Shown here: piece after piece, positions 35,711-44,986 of the stretch
How the letters are laid out: each line of letters starts with the position of its first letter
How positions within the stretch are numbered: the first letter of the stretch is position 1
From: Acinetobacter pittii
Lineage (GTDB): Bacteria > Pseudomonadota > Gammaproteobacteria > Pseudomonadales > Moraxellaceae
Length of the DNA stretch: 64,000 bases
Direction: 5' to 3'
Assembly: GCF_034064985.1 (NCBI RefSeq)
Contig: NZ_CP139249.1
Span: 1,426,001-1,490,000, forward strand
The notes under the pieces: generated by a model
Databases searched by the model: none
What the model was told of the DNA's origin: nothing
What the model saw: the letters and a program-made list of their open reading frames with translations, nothing else
Program-made: the position numbers and the translations under genes

Positions 35711-36823
35711 ATGAAAAAAAGAGTAATAAAAATAGCAATATTGAGCTCATTATCTGTAATCACAAGCATGAGTTATGCGCAGGAATTTAAAAGATTCTCT
35801 GTGTCTGCTGGTTGGGTACATGTAATGCCACAAGGTAAAGCTAATCCGTTTAATATTAATACCGCTGTTAAAAATGGAACCACAGCTAAAGTCGGTACTA
35901 TTTCAACAACAAGCTTTTTAAACTCGGTTGATCCTAACGCCACAGAAGTAGACTTAGGAGGAGAAGTCTTTAATCAAAAGGAGTTTCTAGAGCTAGCTTT
36001 AAAAGATGAGTACATGAGGGAGATTATTCTTGATGAGAACGGTAATATTAAGCCTGAAGTTTCTGGTATAGCGACGGTTCAAGGAATCGAAAACTGGCAA
36101 CAGAATGATGCAGGGCTTGAGGTTGATGATGTAGATACATTGGGATTAACCTTTAACTATTATTTGAATGATAATGTATCTTTACAATTTATTGGCGGAA
36201 TTCCACCTAAAGTTGATGTTAAAGGCAAAGGCGAAATATTAGCGCCATTAAGCGGAGTCGCAATGTCTCCTAATGACTTGGTAAAATACCTTTTCCCTAA
36301 TGGGATTACTTTAGGCCAAGCAATCCCGATTACCAACTTAGGAAATAAATCTAAAGCTGCAACTATTCGAGCATGGACGCCAACGATAGAAGCACAATAT
36401 CAGTTTGGCAAAAGCGGGGTAAATAAGTTTAGACCATACATTGGAGCGGGCATAATGTATGCCCATTTTAATGATATTAAACTTAATGATGGAATTCACT
36501 CTGATCTAGTCTCTGCAGGTCATATGATTCAAAATGTCTTAGATGGCAAAGCAGGCGCGGCTTTAGACCGAAAAGAGTCGAGTGGAAAAATGGTGGTTAA
36601 TGTCGATACAGATGACGCAATAGCTCCTATTTTTACTGCTGGTTTTACCTATGATTTTAATGATTCATGGTACACGGTTGCTTCTGTATCTTATGCGAAA
36701 CTAAACAACAAAGCACAAATTGATGTAGTCAATCAAAATACGGGTACTCGCTTAATACATGCGACAACAAAAGTTGATATTGATCCGTTGATTACCTATT
36801 TAGGGGTAGGATATCGATTCTAA
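35711..36823 (+). CDS. Large OmpW-family outer-membrane protein
   Basis: A 370-residue predicted eight-stranded barrel. A signal peptide ends near SYAQ (residue about 23). OmpW-like segments are FSVSAGWVHVMPQG, VDTLGLTFNYYLNDNVSLQFIGGIPPKVD, RPYIGAGIMYAHFND and the final LITYLGVGYRF with C-terminal Phe. Typical OmpW is about 210 residues; this one carries extra sequence of about 80 residues between the first and second strands and about 50 in a later loop. It probably passes hydrophobic solutes across the outer membrane; the larger loops may confer other binding. Confidence 0.82.
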   Translation: MKKRVIKIAILSSLSVITSMSYAQEFKRFSVSAGWVHVMPQGKANPFNINTAVKNGTTAKVGTISTTSFLNSVDPNATEVDLGGEVFNQKEFLELALKDEYMREIILDENGNIKPEVSGIATVQGIENWQQNDAGLEVDDVDTLGLTFNYYLNDNVSLQFIGGIPPKVDVKGKGEILAPLSGVAMSPNDLVKYLFPNGITLGQAIPITNLGNKSKAATIRAWTPTIEAQYQFGKSGVNKFRPYIGAGIMYAHFNDIKLNDGIHSDLVSAGHMIQNVLDGKAGAALDRKESSGKMVVNVDTDDAIAPIFTAGFTYDFNDSWYTVASVSYAKLNNKAQIDVVNQNTGTRLIHATTKVDIDPLITYLGVGYRF

Positions 36824-36832
36824 GTTATAAAA

Positions 36833-36875
36833 AAGGTATCTCAGAATTAATAATATTAAGTTTTTGAGATACCTT
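36833..36875 (+). terminator. Terminator after the OmpW-family gene
   Basis: A perfect 11-bp stem, AAGGTATCTCA (36833-36843) with TGAGATACCTT (36865-36875), 10 nt after the stop. Confidence 0.65.
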
Positions 36876-36987
36876 ACTTGTTACTATTTATAAAAAACAA
36901 CTATTACTTATTAAACTCATACATAAAGTAAAATTCTATAAAACTATTTTTAATATAATAATTTAAAAATATTTTGAGGGATGGAAA

Positions 36988-37416
36988 TTGAAAAAAATCA
37001 TTAAAACTTTATTCTTAACAACATTAATCTCAACGACTTCATTTACTATTTATGCAAAAAACATTGAACAAAAAGTTAATTTTTTACAAGGTTCACCGCA
37101 TACTAATTTAACTGGAAAATTTCAGGGTTACGATGATGTACGATATAGAATTTATGCAAAAAAAGGTCAAATTTTAAAATTTGATATTAATAGCCTTGGT
37201 AATTTAGCCTACCTTAATATTTTTGCACCCGGAACAAAGCCCGGTAAAGATAAAGCATTTTTGATTGGCTCAACAGTAGGTTTTAAAGGAGAGCTAATTT
37301 TACCAGCCGATGGTGATTATATTATTCAAGTTTATCAAATGCGTAATAGTGCTCGTAAAAATAAAACTGTGAAATATAATTTAGACCTTGAACTCTTAAA
37401 TAAAGTAAAAAAATAA
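36988..37416 (+). CDS. PliG-like g-type lysozyme inhibitor (YcgK family)
   Basis: A 142-residue periplasmic protein. The signal peptide ends near IYA (residue about 23). The mature part shares with E. coli YcgK/PliG, as I recall it, the FQGYDDVRYRIYAKKGQ stretch, LPADGDYIIQVYQMRNSARKNK and the final KYNLDLEL. PliG protects peptidoglycan from g-type lysozyme. The start codon is TTG with GAGGG upstream; no in-frame ATG fits. The call rests on remembered family sequence. Confidence 0.7.
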   Translation: MKKIIKTLFLTTLISTTSFTIYAKNIEQKVNFLQGSPHTNLTGKFQGYDDVRYRIYAKKGQILKFDINSLGNLAYLNIFAPGTKPGKDKAFLIGSTVGFKGELILPADGDYIIQVYQMRNSARKNKTVKYNLDLELLNKVKK

Positions 37417-37425
37417 GAATTGATA

Positions 37426-37461
37426 AAATTTACTAGCTCTCAAATGAGAACTAGTAAATTT
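37426..37461. terminator. Bidirectional terminator
   Basis: A perfect 11-bp stem, AAATTTACTAG with CTAGTAAATTT, between the convergent lysozyme-inhibitor and ABC-F genes. Confidence 0.7.
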
Positions 37462-37479
37462 GCAAAATAGTCTGAAAAG

Positions 37480-39066
37480 TTATTGGGTTAATGTAAATGA
37501 CTCCCTTATACCGCAATTTTCTACAAACAGTGGATCGTGTGAAATGAGTAATACAGCACCCTCATAACTCTGAATTGCATGAGCGAGTAACTCCCTAGAT
37601 TCAATATCTAAGTGATTTTCGGGTTCATCTAATAACAGAAGTTCAGGTGTAGGTTTTATCTGACTAAGGGCCAATAAAGCTACTTTTAGTTTTTCCCCAC
37701 CACTTAGCTGAGACAGTAGTTGTGTACCTTTATCACCGCGGATTCGGAGTTGACCTAATAAATTCCGCCACTCGACTTCTGAAAGTTCATTATTCAGTTG
37801 AGTTAGATTGTTAATCACAGTCATCTCATCACATAAAAAGCTAAAGTTTTGGTCCAGATAAAAGCACTCTACAAATAAGTGAATGCTTTCACATGGCTGC
37901 TTGTTCTGTTCATAAATTGCTTTAAGCAAAGTTGACTTTCCAATTCCATTTTGTCCAGTTATGTGAATTTTTTGAGCAGCTTGTACTGCTAGATTAATGG
38001 GTTTTTGAGTTCCCTGAGTCAGTTTAAGTTTTTTAATACGAAGAATTTCACCTGATTTCTTCTGAAAAGTTGGGAACACAAACTGTTGAGGTTTGACAGT
38101 TTCAAGAAGCATTTTCTTGTCTTTTAATTCATTTTGACTGTTCGAAATCTGTCGTTGATGTTGAGTCTGTATAGCGGCAATACTTTGGCCTGCTTGCTCC
38201 TTTTTAAAGTCGAGCAAAATTTTGGCTTGAGAATTTGATTCTCTTAATTTATTACCAGCCCGCTCACGTTTTTGAGCTTTCATTAATACATCATGCTGCT
38301 TTTGCTTCATGTGTTTAACTTCACGTTGGTTTTGTTGAATAGATTGCTCTAGAGCAGCAATATTGGTTTGATATTGTTCATAAAATTTTTCATAGTTTCC
38401 TGTGGTGTGCTGTAGTCCATGTTCATTTAAATGATAAATATGGTCTACTTCATTTAATAAAGTCCGATCATGGCTAATAATCAGTCCACCTGTTGGGTGT
38501 TTTTTCAAATGACGAATTAACCATTGCCTAGATTCCTGATCTAGATGATTGCTAGGCTCATCAAGTAATAGATAGTGATCTGATTTTAAAAATAAACAGC
38601 TTAAAGCCAACTTGGTTTTTTGGCCTTCACTTAAATTTTTAACTGGGAAATATAAATCTGTTGGTAGACCAGCTGACTCTAAGAGGTTGTTCCATAAAGT
38701 GGGTAGGTCCCATTTACCTTCCAATAAATCATAATCTTCAAAGCTAGCATCACCTTGTTCAACTCTTTTAAAAGCCTGATAAATATCTAAGATATCTAAG
38801 GCTTCGGCAATGGTCAGCGCTGCTAAACGATGTAATTGAGGTAAATACGCATGCTTTACATGCCAAGATATTTGCCCAGAAATAAAAATTGAATCTGCTG
38901 CAAGTGTCTCATTTAATATTTGCATAAGCAAAGATTTACCTTGGCCATTACGACCAATTAGAGCAGATAGCTGATTCGATTCAAGACTAAAATTTAGATG
39001 CTTAAACATTACCTTTGAAGGGAACTCTAAGGTAATTTGCGATATTACACATGCCTGCTGAGTCAT
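37480..39066 (-). CDS. ABC-F family ATPase
   Basis: A 528-residue soluble protein with two ATP-binding cassettes and no membrane segment, the hallmark of ABC-F ribosome-associated factors. Domain 1 has GRNGQGKS (about residue 37), signature LSEGQK and LLLDEPSNHLD. A coiled-coil linker (about residues 235-310, rich in Lys and Gln) follows. Domain 2 has GQNGIGKS, LSGGEK and LLLLDEPENHLD. It may be a translation factor or a target-protection resistance protein; the sequence does not decide which. I chose MTQQACV as the start because GAGG lies upstream; a four-residue longer form is less likely. Confidence 0.85.
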   Translation of the reverse strand: MTQQACVISQITLEFPSKVMFKHLNFSLESNQLSALIGRNGQGKSLLMQILNETLAADSIFISGQISWHVKHAYLPQLHRLAALTIAEALDILDIYQAFKRVEQGDASFEDYDLLEGKWDLPTLWNNLLESAGLPTDLYFPVKNLSEGQKTKLALSCLFLKSDHYLLLDEPSNHLDQESRQWLIRHLKKHPTGGLIISHDRTLLNEVDHIYHLNEHGLQHTTGNYEKFYEQYQTNIAALEQSIQQNQREVKHMKQKQHDVLMKAQKRERAGNKLRESNSQAKILLDFKKEQAGQSIAAIQTQHQRQISNSQNELKDKKMLLETVKPQQFVFPTFQKKSGEILRIKKLKLTQGTQKPINLAVQAAQKIHITGQNGIGKSTLLKAIYEQNKQPCESIHLFVECFYLDQNFSFLCDEMTVINNLTQLNNELSEVEWRNLLGQLRIRGDKGTQLLSQLSGGEKLKVALLALSQIKPTPELLLLDEPENHLDIESRELLAHAIQSYEGAVLLISHDPLFVENCGIRESFTLTQ

Positions 39067-39288
39067 AAAAAACCTCATAAATACAGGATGTACAAAATAG
39101 GATAATGATAATTTTTAATAGAGACGGTAAATCACAAAAATAGTCTATTTTGCACATCAAAGAAAGAAAAAATTGATGAGAAAAAAGACTTACTTCATTG
39201 GCGTGACTCACGAAATTTGAGGGAATAATGAACTATTCTATAGCGATTTTAGGTCAGTGTAAAATTTCTAGAAGTTATTCTGTTAAAA

Positions 39289-39314
39289 AACCCAATCATT
39301 AGATTGGGCTTTTG
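39289..39314 (-). terminator. Terminator after the universal stress protein gene
   Basis: CCCAATC/GATTGGG stem (about 39292-39308). Read leftwards it is followed by TTTTT. It ends the stress-protein transcript just after the stop. Confidence 0.65.
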
Positions 39315-39327
39315 TCCTTCTAGAGAT

Positions 39328-39771
39328 TTACTCTTTTACGACTAAAACTTGAATTTTAGTGCTATTTAAAACATCTTGAGCAAAACTGCCTAAAATTAGT
39401 TTTTGGAAGCCTTTACGACCATGTGAACCAATCACAATCAAATCAGAACCTAAGTCTTCTACAGCTTTCAAAATACCATCCGAAGAAATTTCACCCTGGA
39501 TGATTTGAGTCTCAGCATCAATACCTTCTTCTGCACATAAAGCTTTTACTTTAGCGAGGGTCTTTTCTGCATTGGCACGAGCTTCAACAAAATAATCTTT
39601 TACAACAGGTGAGATGTAATAAAAATCTACGCCACTAAAAGGGTCTACCGCAACTAAACTAATGGCAGTCAATTTACTACCAAATGCCTTTGCAATGTGA
39701 GCAGCCTGTCTAGCTGCTGCTAAAGAAATTTCAGAACCATCTACTGGTACAATAATATGTTGATAATTCAT
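39328..39771 (-). CDS. Universal stress protein (UspA family)
   Basis: A 147-residue single-domain Usp. It begins YQHIIVPVDGSEISLAAARQA and contains the ATP-binding pattern GSHGRKGFQKLILGS near residue 117 (G-x2-G-x9-G-S). Such proteins aid survival in starvation or oxidative stress. It is a single-gene unit. Confidence 0.9.
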   Translation of the reverse strand: MNYQHIIVPVDGSEISLAAARQAAHIAKAFGSKLTAISLVAVDPFSGVDFYYISPVVKDYFVEARANAEKTLAKVKALCAEEGIDAETQIIQGEISSDGILKAVEDLGSDLIVIGSHGRKGFQKLILGSFAQDVLNSTKIQVLVVKE

Positions 39772-40060
39772 GATGTTATTCCTCTTATTTACAGTTGTTA
39801 TATGTATGAAGCTTTTATTAATTAAAGATTAACATATTTCATTCTTTGGAGACATCTATTCAATTGAAAGTAATTGAAATTAAATAAAAATTATATAAAT
39901 CATTATTTTAATTTAATATTTTGGTTTGCTGTAAACGGGGGGGACATACTACAGAAGTAAATCTTTAATAATTACATGAAATTACAAAAAATTACTATTC
40001 ATATTTCTGTCACATAGAACCCGTATAACAAAATAGTAAATTTAGGGGAGAGAAAGGAAG
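39772..40060. other. Intergenic region with a G7 tract
   Basis: About 290 bp, AT-rich apart from seven consecutive G residues at 39937-39943. No ORF or RNA fold is visible. It holds the divergent promoters; GAAAGGAAG just before 40061 is the next ribosome site. Confidence 0.4.
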
Positions 40061-40288
40061 ATGGCAGATTTAACAGCAAAGAAAGTAAATAAGCTCATTG
40101 AAGAGTTTCGTCAAACAGGTAAAGAACCCCAAAAATTAATCATTGGCTACAAAACTTATGCCAGACTTATGACTGAAGATAAATTTGCAGAAAAAGTTAT
40201 TCCTTCACTTGAAGATTCAAAAGAACGTTTATATAAAAATCTAAAAATTAAACTTGTAACTGAAAAACATTATTTTGAAATTAGCTAA
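40061..40288 (+). CDS. Hypothetical protein, 75 residues
   Basis: A basic, soluble small protein (MADLTAKKVNKLIEEFRQTG) with a strong ribosome site. No family is recognised. The pattern KLIIGYKTYARLMTEDKF resembles short phage- or island-associated proteins, but that is only an impression. Confidence 0.55.
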   Translation: MADLTAKKVNKLIEEFRQTGKEPQKLIIGYKTYARLMTEDKFAEKVIPSLEDSKERLYKNLKIKLVTEKHYFEIS

Positions 40289-40463
40289 AAATTATGTGAT
40301 ATACATCACTAGTTATTAAAGTAAAGTAACACTAAATAAGTTTAATAACATGATTATTGTATGATGATACAAATTAATAGTGTAACCAACATTTGAAAAC
40401 AGCAATCGTTTATAAACTCGATAGAATAAATTGCTTTTATTTTAAGTAGTGGAATAAATTGAA

Positions 40464-40637
40464 ATGCCAACATTTAGTGTAATTATATTCTATATTTTAT
40501 CTATATTAGGTGCCATAGCTGTTATTTATGGAGTAATCAATTTAAGTGTCTTTTTAATTATTATTGGATTGGGTCTATTATTTGCAGCATTATTATTAAA
40601 AAAAGAATTTAAATTAGATATTTTATTTTGGAAATAA
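40464..40637 (+). CDS. Small two-helix membrane protein, 57 residues
   Basis: The product is almost entirely two hydrophobic helices (MPTFSVIIFYILSILGAIAV and VFLIIIGLGLLFAALLL) with a Lys-rich end. A terminator-like AACTGACA/TGTCAGTT stem with TTTT follows at 40694-40716. The ribosome site is weak. The family is not recognised. Confidence 0.5.
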   Translation: MPTFSVIIFYILSILGAIAVIYGVINLSVFLIIIGLGLLFAALLLKKEFKLDILFWK

Positions 40638-40693
40638 ATATTATATTTATTTTTAATTTAATTTTCTTAGACTAGAAAAAAGTATTTCAATAT

Positions 40694-40716
40694 AACTGAC
40701 ATAAAAAGTGTCAGTT
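40694..40716 (+). terminator. Terminator after the 57-residue ORF
   Basis: A perfect 8-bp stem, AACTGACA (40694-40701) with TGTCAGTT (40709-40716), continues into TT. Confidence 0.6.
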
Positions 40717-40885
40717 TTAAAATATTAAATTAAGTTTTATTTTGATCAAAATAATTACAATAAAATATAAAAGTAGAAAAGATTAAATTTATTTAAGTAT
40801 TTAAAAATAAAAAAGTTTCCTTTAGGATAAAAGTAAAATTGTAAGAACGTTTTAATCTATTAAACAATAACAAAGTGAGGTGAGC

Positions 40886-41329
40886 ATGTCTTATAAGTAT
40901 GAGTATGCAGGGTTCTGGTTAAGATTTGGTGCAATGATTATTGATAGTCTGATTCTTTTTTTAGCAATTATTCCAGCTGCATGGATTTTTTATCGGGGAG
41001 ATTACGACTTAGTATTTGCTACTGGCTTAAGTAGTCAGCCACAAAATTACTTGTTCGATCTTATTGTGAACTATGCATTTCCTTTCTTGTATTCAGTTTT
41101 ATGTTGGTTGTATTTTGCGGGTACACCTGGCAAACGTTTAATGCGATTAAAAGTTTTAGATGAAAAAACAGGCAATAAGATCACAGTCATGCAAAGCATT
41201 ATTCGCTATATTGGCTACATTCCATCAATTTTAGTGTTTGGCATAGGCCTTTTCTGGGTGGCATTTGATGCTAAAAAACAAGGTTGGCATGACAAAATGG
41301 CAAAAACAGTCGTAGTCAGAGAGCTATAA
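40886..41329 (+). CDS. RDD-family membrane protein
   Basis: A 147-residue protein with three hydrophobic segments. The N-terminal GFWLRFGAMIIDSLILF carries the R-x-x-A/G...D pattern that names the family, and the C-terminal WHDKMAKTVVV is also typical. I chose ATG 40886 with GAGGTG upstream; a GTG two codons earlier lies in that ribosome site. RDD proteins may be transporters or Na+/H+ antiporter-like; function here is unknown. Confidence 0.82.
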   Translation: MSYKYEYAGFWLRFGAMIIDSLILFLAIIPAAWIFYRGDYDLVFATGLSSQPQNYLFDLIVNYAFPFLYSVLCWLYFAGTPGKRLMRLKVLDEKTGNKITVMQSIIRYIGYIPSILVFGIGLFWVAFDAKKQGWHDKMAKTVVVREL

Positions 41330-41340
41330 GAATTATGGCA

Positions 41341-41382
41341 AAAGCGTTCATAGCATTGAAAATAGGAGACTATGAACGCTTT
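41341..41382. terminator. Bidirectional terminator
   Basis: A perfect 13-bp stem, AAAGCGTTCATAG (41341-41353) with CTATGAACGCTTT (41370-41382), between the convergent RDD and BenE genes, followed by TTATT on the plus strand. Confidence 0.8.
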
Positions 41383-41385
41383 TTA

Positions 41386-42561
41386 TTAGTTTCTTTTAGT
41401 TTTAAATTTAAGTATTACAAATACAATAATACCGACAATTAGGCCCCAAAATGCTGAACCAATACCGAAAAATTGAATACCCGAAGCACTACATAAAAAC
41501 GTAAATAATGCAGCTTCACGTTCTTCAACTTGAGCAAAGGCAATTGCTACGTTGTGGCTAATCGTACCAAGTAAAGCAATGCCTGCCAAAGCTACAATAA
41601 AAATGTGAGGAAATGACATCAATAAACTTGTGAGTGTTGCAGCAAACAAACCCATTAATATGTAGAAAAAACCACAGCTCATGCCCGCAATATAGCGTTT
41701 GCTTGGGTCAGGATGAACTTGGTCGTCTAAGCTTACCGCGGCACTAATTGCAGCAATATTTACGGTGTAACAACCAAAAGGGGCAAGCAAAGCTTGAGTT
41801 AAACCTGTCCAGCCAATGAGTTGGTTAACGTGTGGTTTATAGCCATAGCTTTTAATCATGGCAATTCCCGGTAAATATTGCGAGGCCATATTAATCACAA
41901 ACAGTGGTAAAGCTAAGCCCAACAGTGCTGACCAATTAAAGTCTGGACTAATCCAAACAGGTTTTGCTAAAGACCACTGAAGTGTAGGCATATGAAATTC
42001 TAAAAAAACGGGGCAGAGGGCAATCCCTGCAATTGCGGTAAATACAATGCTGTAACGCGGCCACAATTTTTTTGTAATGACATAAATGCTAAGTAAGGAC
42101 AAAATAAATGCCCAATCATTTTGTAAACTTGCGAAAAGTGATATACCAAATTTGAGTAAGACTCCTGCAAGCATGGCACTGGTTAAGCTTTGAGGAATAT
42201 ATGACAAAGCTTTTTGAAAAATACCTGAAAAGCCTAAAATAGCAGTGAGTAAACCACCAACTAAAAAAGCACCAATCGCTTCATTTAAACTATATCCACT
42301 GCCTGTTGCCATAATTAAAGCAAGACCAGCGGTTGACCAAGAAGTCGCTACGGGATATTTAAATTTCCAAGAAAGAATGAGTCCCGATAAGCCAATTCCT
42401 AGACCTAAGGCCCAAAACCAAGAGGTAATTTGTTCAGGTGAAGCACCTAAAATTTGAGCCGCTTGAATAACTAAAACGGCCGAAACACTAATACCGATTA
42501 AAAAGGTAATAAAGCCAGCAAATACTGCCGGAATTGAAAAATCTTGAAGAATCTTTTGCAT
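41386..42561 (-). CDS. benE: BenE-family benzoate/H+ symporter
   Basis: A 391-residue inner-membrane transporter with about twelve hydrophobic segments. BenE-type segments are IPAVFAGFITFLIGISVSAV at the start, APFGCYTVNIAAISAAVSLD near residue 270 and the DPSKRYIAG loop. No benzoate dioxygenase genes are adjacent, so the substrate could differ. The neighbouring divergent Lrp-type regulator may control it. Confidence 0.85.
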   Translation of the reverse strand: MQKILQDFSIPAVFAGFITFLIGISVSAVLVIQAAQILGASPEQITSWFWALGLGIGLSGLILSWKFKYPVATSWSTAGLALIMATGSGYSLNEAIGAFLVGGLLTAILGFSGIFQKALSYIPQSLTSAMLAGVLLKFGISLFASLQNDWAFILSLLSIYVITKKLWPRYSIVFTAIAGIALCPVFLEFHMPTLQWSLAKPVWISPDFNWSALLGLALPLFVINMASQYLPGIAMIKSYGYKPHVNQLIGWTGLTQALLAPFGCYTVNIAAISAAVSLDDQVHPDPSKRYIAGMSCGFFYILMGLFAATLTSLLMSFPHIFIVALAGIALLGTISHNVAIAFAQVEEREAALFTFLCSASGIQFFGIGSAFWGLIVGIIVFVILKFKTKRN

Positions 42562-42747
42562 AATACGTGTTCTAAATCCAAGAAAAGTTTATAGGCTTCT
42601 GCCATGGCTTCCAGTTGGGGTGAATTTAACAATTTTTTTTAAGAAGGTGCTTTCTATTTTGAGTCTAAAAAAGAAATAATATTTTTAAAATATTGAATAA
42701 TGCTATTATTTATTTCATAACTAATAATTAATTTGGGATATTATTTT

Positions 42748-43221
42748 ATGGAAGAGCAAGCTGAAAATTTGACGCCACTTGAACTGAAAATTATGCGTGC
42801 TTTACAAGAAAATGGACGTTTAAGTAATGCTGAGTTGGCAAAACTTGTGGGCATTAGTACATCATCTTGTTGGAATCATACTCAGCGCCTTTTTAAGATT
42901 GGGGCCATCTTGGATGTTCGTGCTCGGATCAATCCCAATACCGTTCAACGAGGTACTGTGGTGTTAGTCGGTGTAGTTTTGGATCGTTCAACCCCTGATA
43001 GCTTTCAAGCATTTGAACAAGCTTCGGGTGATTTGGAAAATGTTTTAGAATGTTATCTGGTGGCAGGGGAAGTCGACTATTTTCTAAAAATTCGTGTTAA
43101 AGATTTAGCTGCGTTTAATCGATTTCATAGTGAAAAGATTATTGCTTTACCCGGAGTAAGACAAGTCCGAACGTTTTTTGTTCTCAATGAAGTTAAAACA
43201 GATGGCATGTTGGCATTTTAG
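42748..43221 (+). CDS. Lrp/AsnC-family transcriptional regulator
   Basis: A 157-residue regulator. The N-terminal helix-turn-helix (LELKIMRALQENGRLSNAELAKLVGISTSSCWNHTQRL) is at about residues 9-48 and is followed by the RAM ligand domain (about residues 68-145). ATG 42748 follows GGGA. It is divergent from benE and convergent with a LysE exporter gene, so it may respond to an amino acid and control either one. Confidence 0.88.
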   Translation: MEEQAENLTPLELKIMRALQENGRLSNAELAKLVGISTSSCWNHTQRLFKIGAILDVRARINPNTVQRGTVVLVGVVLDRSTPDSFQAFEQASGDLENVLECYLVAGEVDYFLKIRVKDLAAFNRFHSEKIIALPGVRQVRTFFVLNEVKTDGMLAF

Positions 43222-43272
43222 GAGCTCATCATGTTTTAACCTTCTAATGCAAAACTTATAAAGTCAAAATGA

Positions 43273-43923
43273 TTAAATCGTTGAGGTTGCTAGTTTTAAA
43301 CCAAACCCAAAAAATAGAATTCCTACTAGAAAGATTCCGCTCGCTGCAATTTTATGGTTCTCTTTAAAAAATGCTGAAAGTTTAATTCCAGAGAAGATTA
43401 ATGCAGTTAAATAACTAAAGCTAATGATCTGTAAAATAACCGCTAAAATTAAAAAGCTTAAAGCTGGGTAGGCATAGTCGGGTTCAACAAACTGAACAAA
43501 GAAAGAGAGGAAAAATAAAATCGCTTTAGGGTTGAGTAAACTGATACTAAGTGCTGTTTTATAAGGATGAATTTTATCTAAAGCGGGTAAATCGGCCATT
43601 TCTGGTTGAGTTTGATTACGTTGTTTCCAGCGTTGAATACTGCCTTGTAACAGTTTAAAGCCTAAGTAAGAAAGATAAAGTGCACCTGTTAATTTAAGAA
43701 TAACAAATACCCATGGAAATGCTTTAAGTAAAGACGCAGCACCAAGCACTGTACACAGCATTAAAATAAGGTCACCGGTGAAAATACCGAATGCACCCAT
43801 ATATCCGGTTTTAATGCCGTAACGTGAAGCAATTGACATCACATAAAGAGAATTGGGTCCGGGCAATAACACAATTAGGAATGTACCAATAATATATGTT
43901 GTTAAATCTGTTATGCCGAACAC
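43273..43923 (-). CDS. LysE/RhtB-family amino acid exporter
   Basis: A 216-residue inner-membrane protein with about six hydrophobic segments. The family signature LLPGPNSLYVMSIASRYGIKTG is at about residue 18, and NPKAILFFLSFF near residue 130 is also characteristic. It would export an amino acid or homoserine lactone. The start ATG lies close to a terminator of the upstream transaldolase gene, so it has its own promoter. Confidence 0.87.
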   Translation of the reverse strand: MFGITDLTTYIIGTFLIVLLPGPNSLYVMSIASRYGIKTGYMGAFGIFTGDLILMLCTVLGAASLLKAFPWVFVILKLTGALYLSYLGFKLLQGSIQRWKQRNQTQPEMADLPALDKIHPYKTALSISLLNPKAILFFLSFFVQFVEPDYAYPALSFLILAVILQIISFSYLTALIFSGIKLSAFFKENHKIAASGIFLVGILFFGFGLKLATSTI

Positions 43924-43940
43924 GAGAAACCCAATAAAAA

Positions 43941-43971
43941 ACCGATTTTTGTCATGATAACAAAAATCGGT
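43941..43971 (-). terminator. Terminator after transaldolase
   Basis: A perfect 12-bp stem, ACCGATTTTTGT (43941-43952) with ACAAAAATCGGT (43960-43971). Read leftwards it is followed by TTTTTATTGG. Confidence 0.8.
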
Positions 43972-43996
43972 GATTTTGTATGAAAAGTGCAGTTTT

Positions 43997-44986
43997 TTAA
44001 GATTTTATTTCCGCATCAATTCCAAAAGACTGACGTAACAAAAGGCTTAATTGGTCACGTGCTTTGATAAAGCCATCAACACCGCCTTGTAAAAGCTGGA
44101 ATGCCATTAAGTCATGGTTAAGTTCATCTTTAAAACTTTGTTCATCTTGAGCTGGTCGAACAATCGCTTCTGCTTGTTTTGCTTGAGAGGCATCAAGTGC
44201 CGCATCAACTGTACGCGTATCTTGCTCAAGCTGCGTTAGTAAGCTTGGCGAGATGGTTAGCAAATCACATCCAGCTAGACCAAGTACTTGGTCGATGCTA
44301 CGGAAGCTTGCGCCCATCACTTGAGTTGGAATGTTTTGTTGTTTGTAATAGGTATAGATTTTCTTAACTGAAACCACACCTGGATCTTTTTCGATAGGGT
44401 AAGCGTCTACAACTTCAGCTTTTTTGTACCAATCTAAGATACGGCCTACAAACGGCGAAATTAAAGTTACTTTTGCATCTGCACATGCTTGAGCTTGATG
44501 TAAACCGAAAAGGAGGGTGAGGTTACAAGCAATACCTTCAGCCTCTAACACTTTAGCAGCTTGAATCCCTTCCCAAGTCGAAGCAATTTTAATCAGAATA
44601 CGTGACTGATCAATCCCATAACCTTTATAAAGTTCACATAATTCATGTGCTTTTTGAATGGTTGCTTCAGTGTCATATGAAAGAGCAGCATCAACTTCTG
44701 TTGAAACTCGGCCTTCAATCAGTTTTAAAATTTCTACACCAAATTTTACGGTTAAAATATCAATGGTTCTTTCGATTAACTCATCGTTGCTATAGCCTTC
44801 TTCTTTGGCTTGATAATAAGCATCTTCAATGAGCTCTTTACTTTCTGGTTGTTCTGCTGCTGCCGTAATCAATGAAGGATTAGTCGTCGCGTCTAATGGA
44901 CGGAATTTACGAATTGCATCAAGGTCACTACTGTCGGCAACAACGGTCGTTAATGTTTTTAATTGGTCAAGTGCTGTATGAGTCAT
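43997..44986 (-). CDS. tal: Transaldolase
   Basis: A 329-residue cytosolic enzyme of the non-oxidative pentose phosphate pathway that moves a dihydroxyacetone unit between sugar phosphates. Diagnostic segments are DATTNPSLI near residue 30, GRVSTEVDA near residue 92 and ILIKIASTWEGI near residue 130, which holds the Schiff-base Lys. The GASFRSIDQV and GCDLLTISP segments are also typical. Length matches the TalB class. Confidence 0.95.
   Translation of the reverse strand: MTHTALDQLKTLTTVVADSSDLDAIRKFRPLDATTNPSLITAAAEQPESKELIEDAYYQAKEEGYSNDELIERTIDILTVKFGVEILKLIEGRVSTEVDAALSYDTEATIQKAHELCELYKGYGIDQSRILIKIASTWEGIQAAKVLEAEGIACNLTLLFGLHQAQACADAKVTLISPFVGRILDWYKKAEVVDAYPIEKDPGVVSVKKIYTYYKQQNIPTQVMGASFRSIDQVLGLAGCDLLTISPSLLTQLEQDTRTVDAALDASQAKQAEAIVRPAQDEQSFKDELNHDLMAFQLLQGGVDGFIKARDQLSLLLRQSFGIDAEIKS

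Noticed and set aside
39937..39943. Run of seven G in an AT-rich intergene, considered as a phase-variation tract
   Set aside because: It is short, lies outside any gene, and is not positioned between clear promoter boxes.
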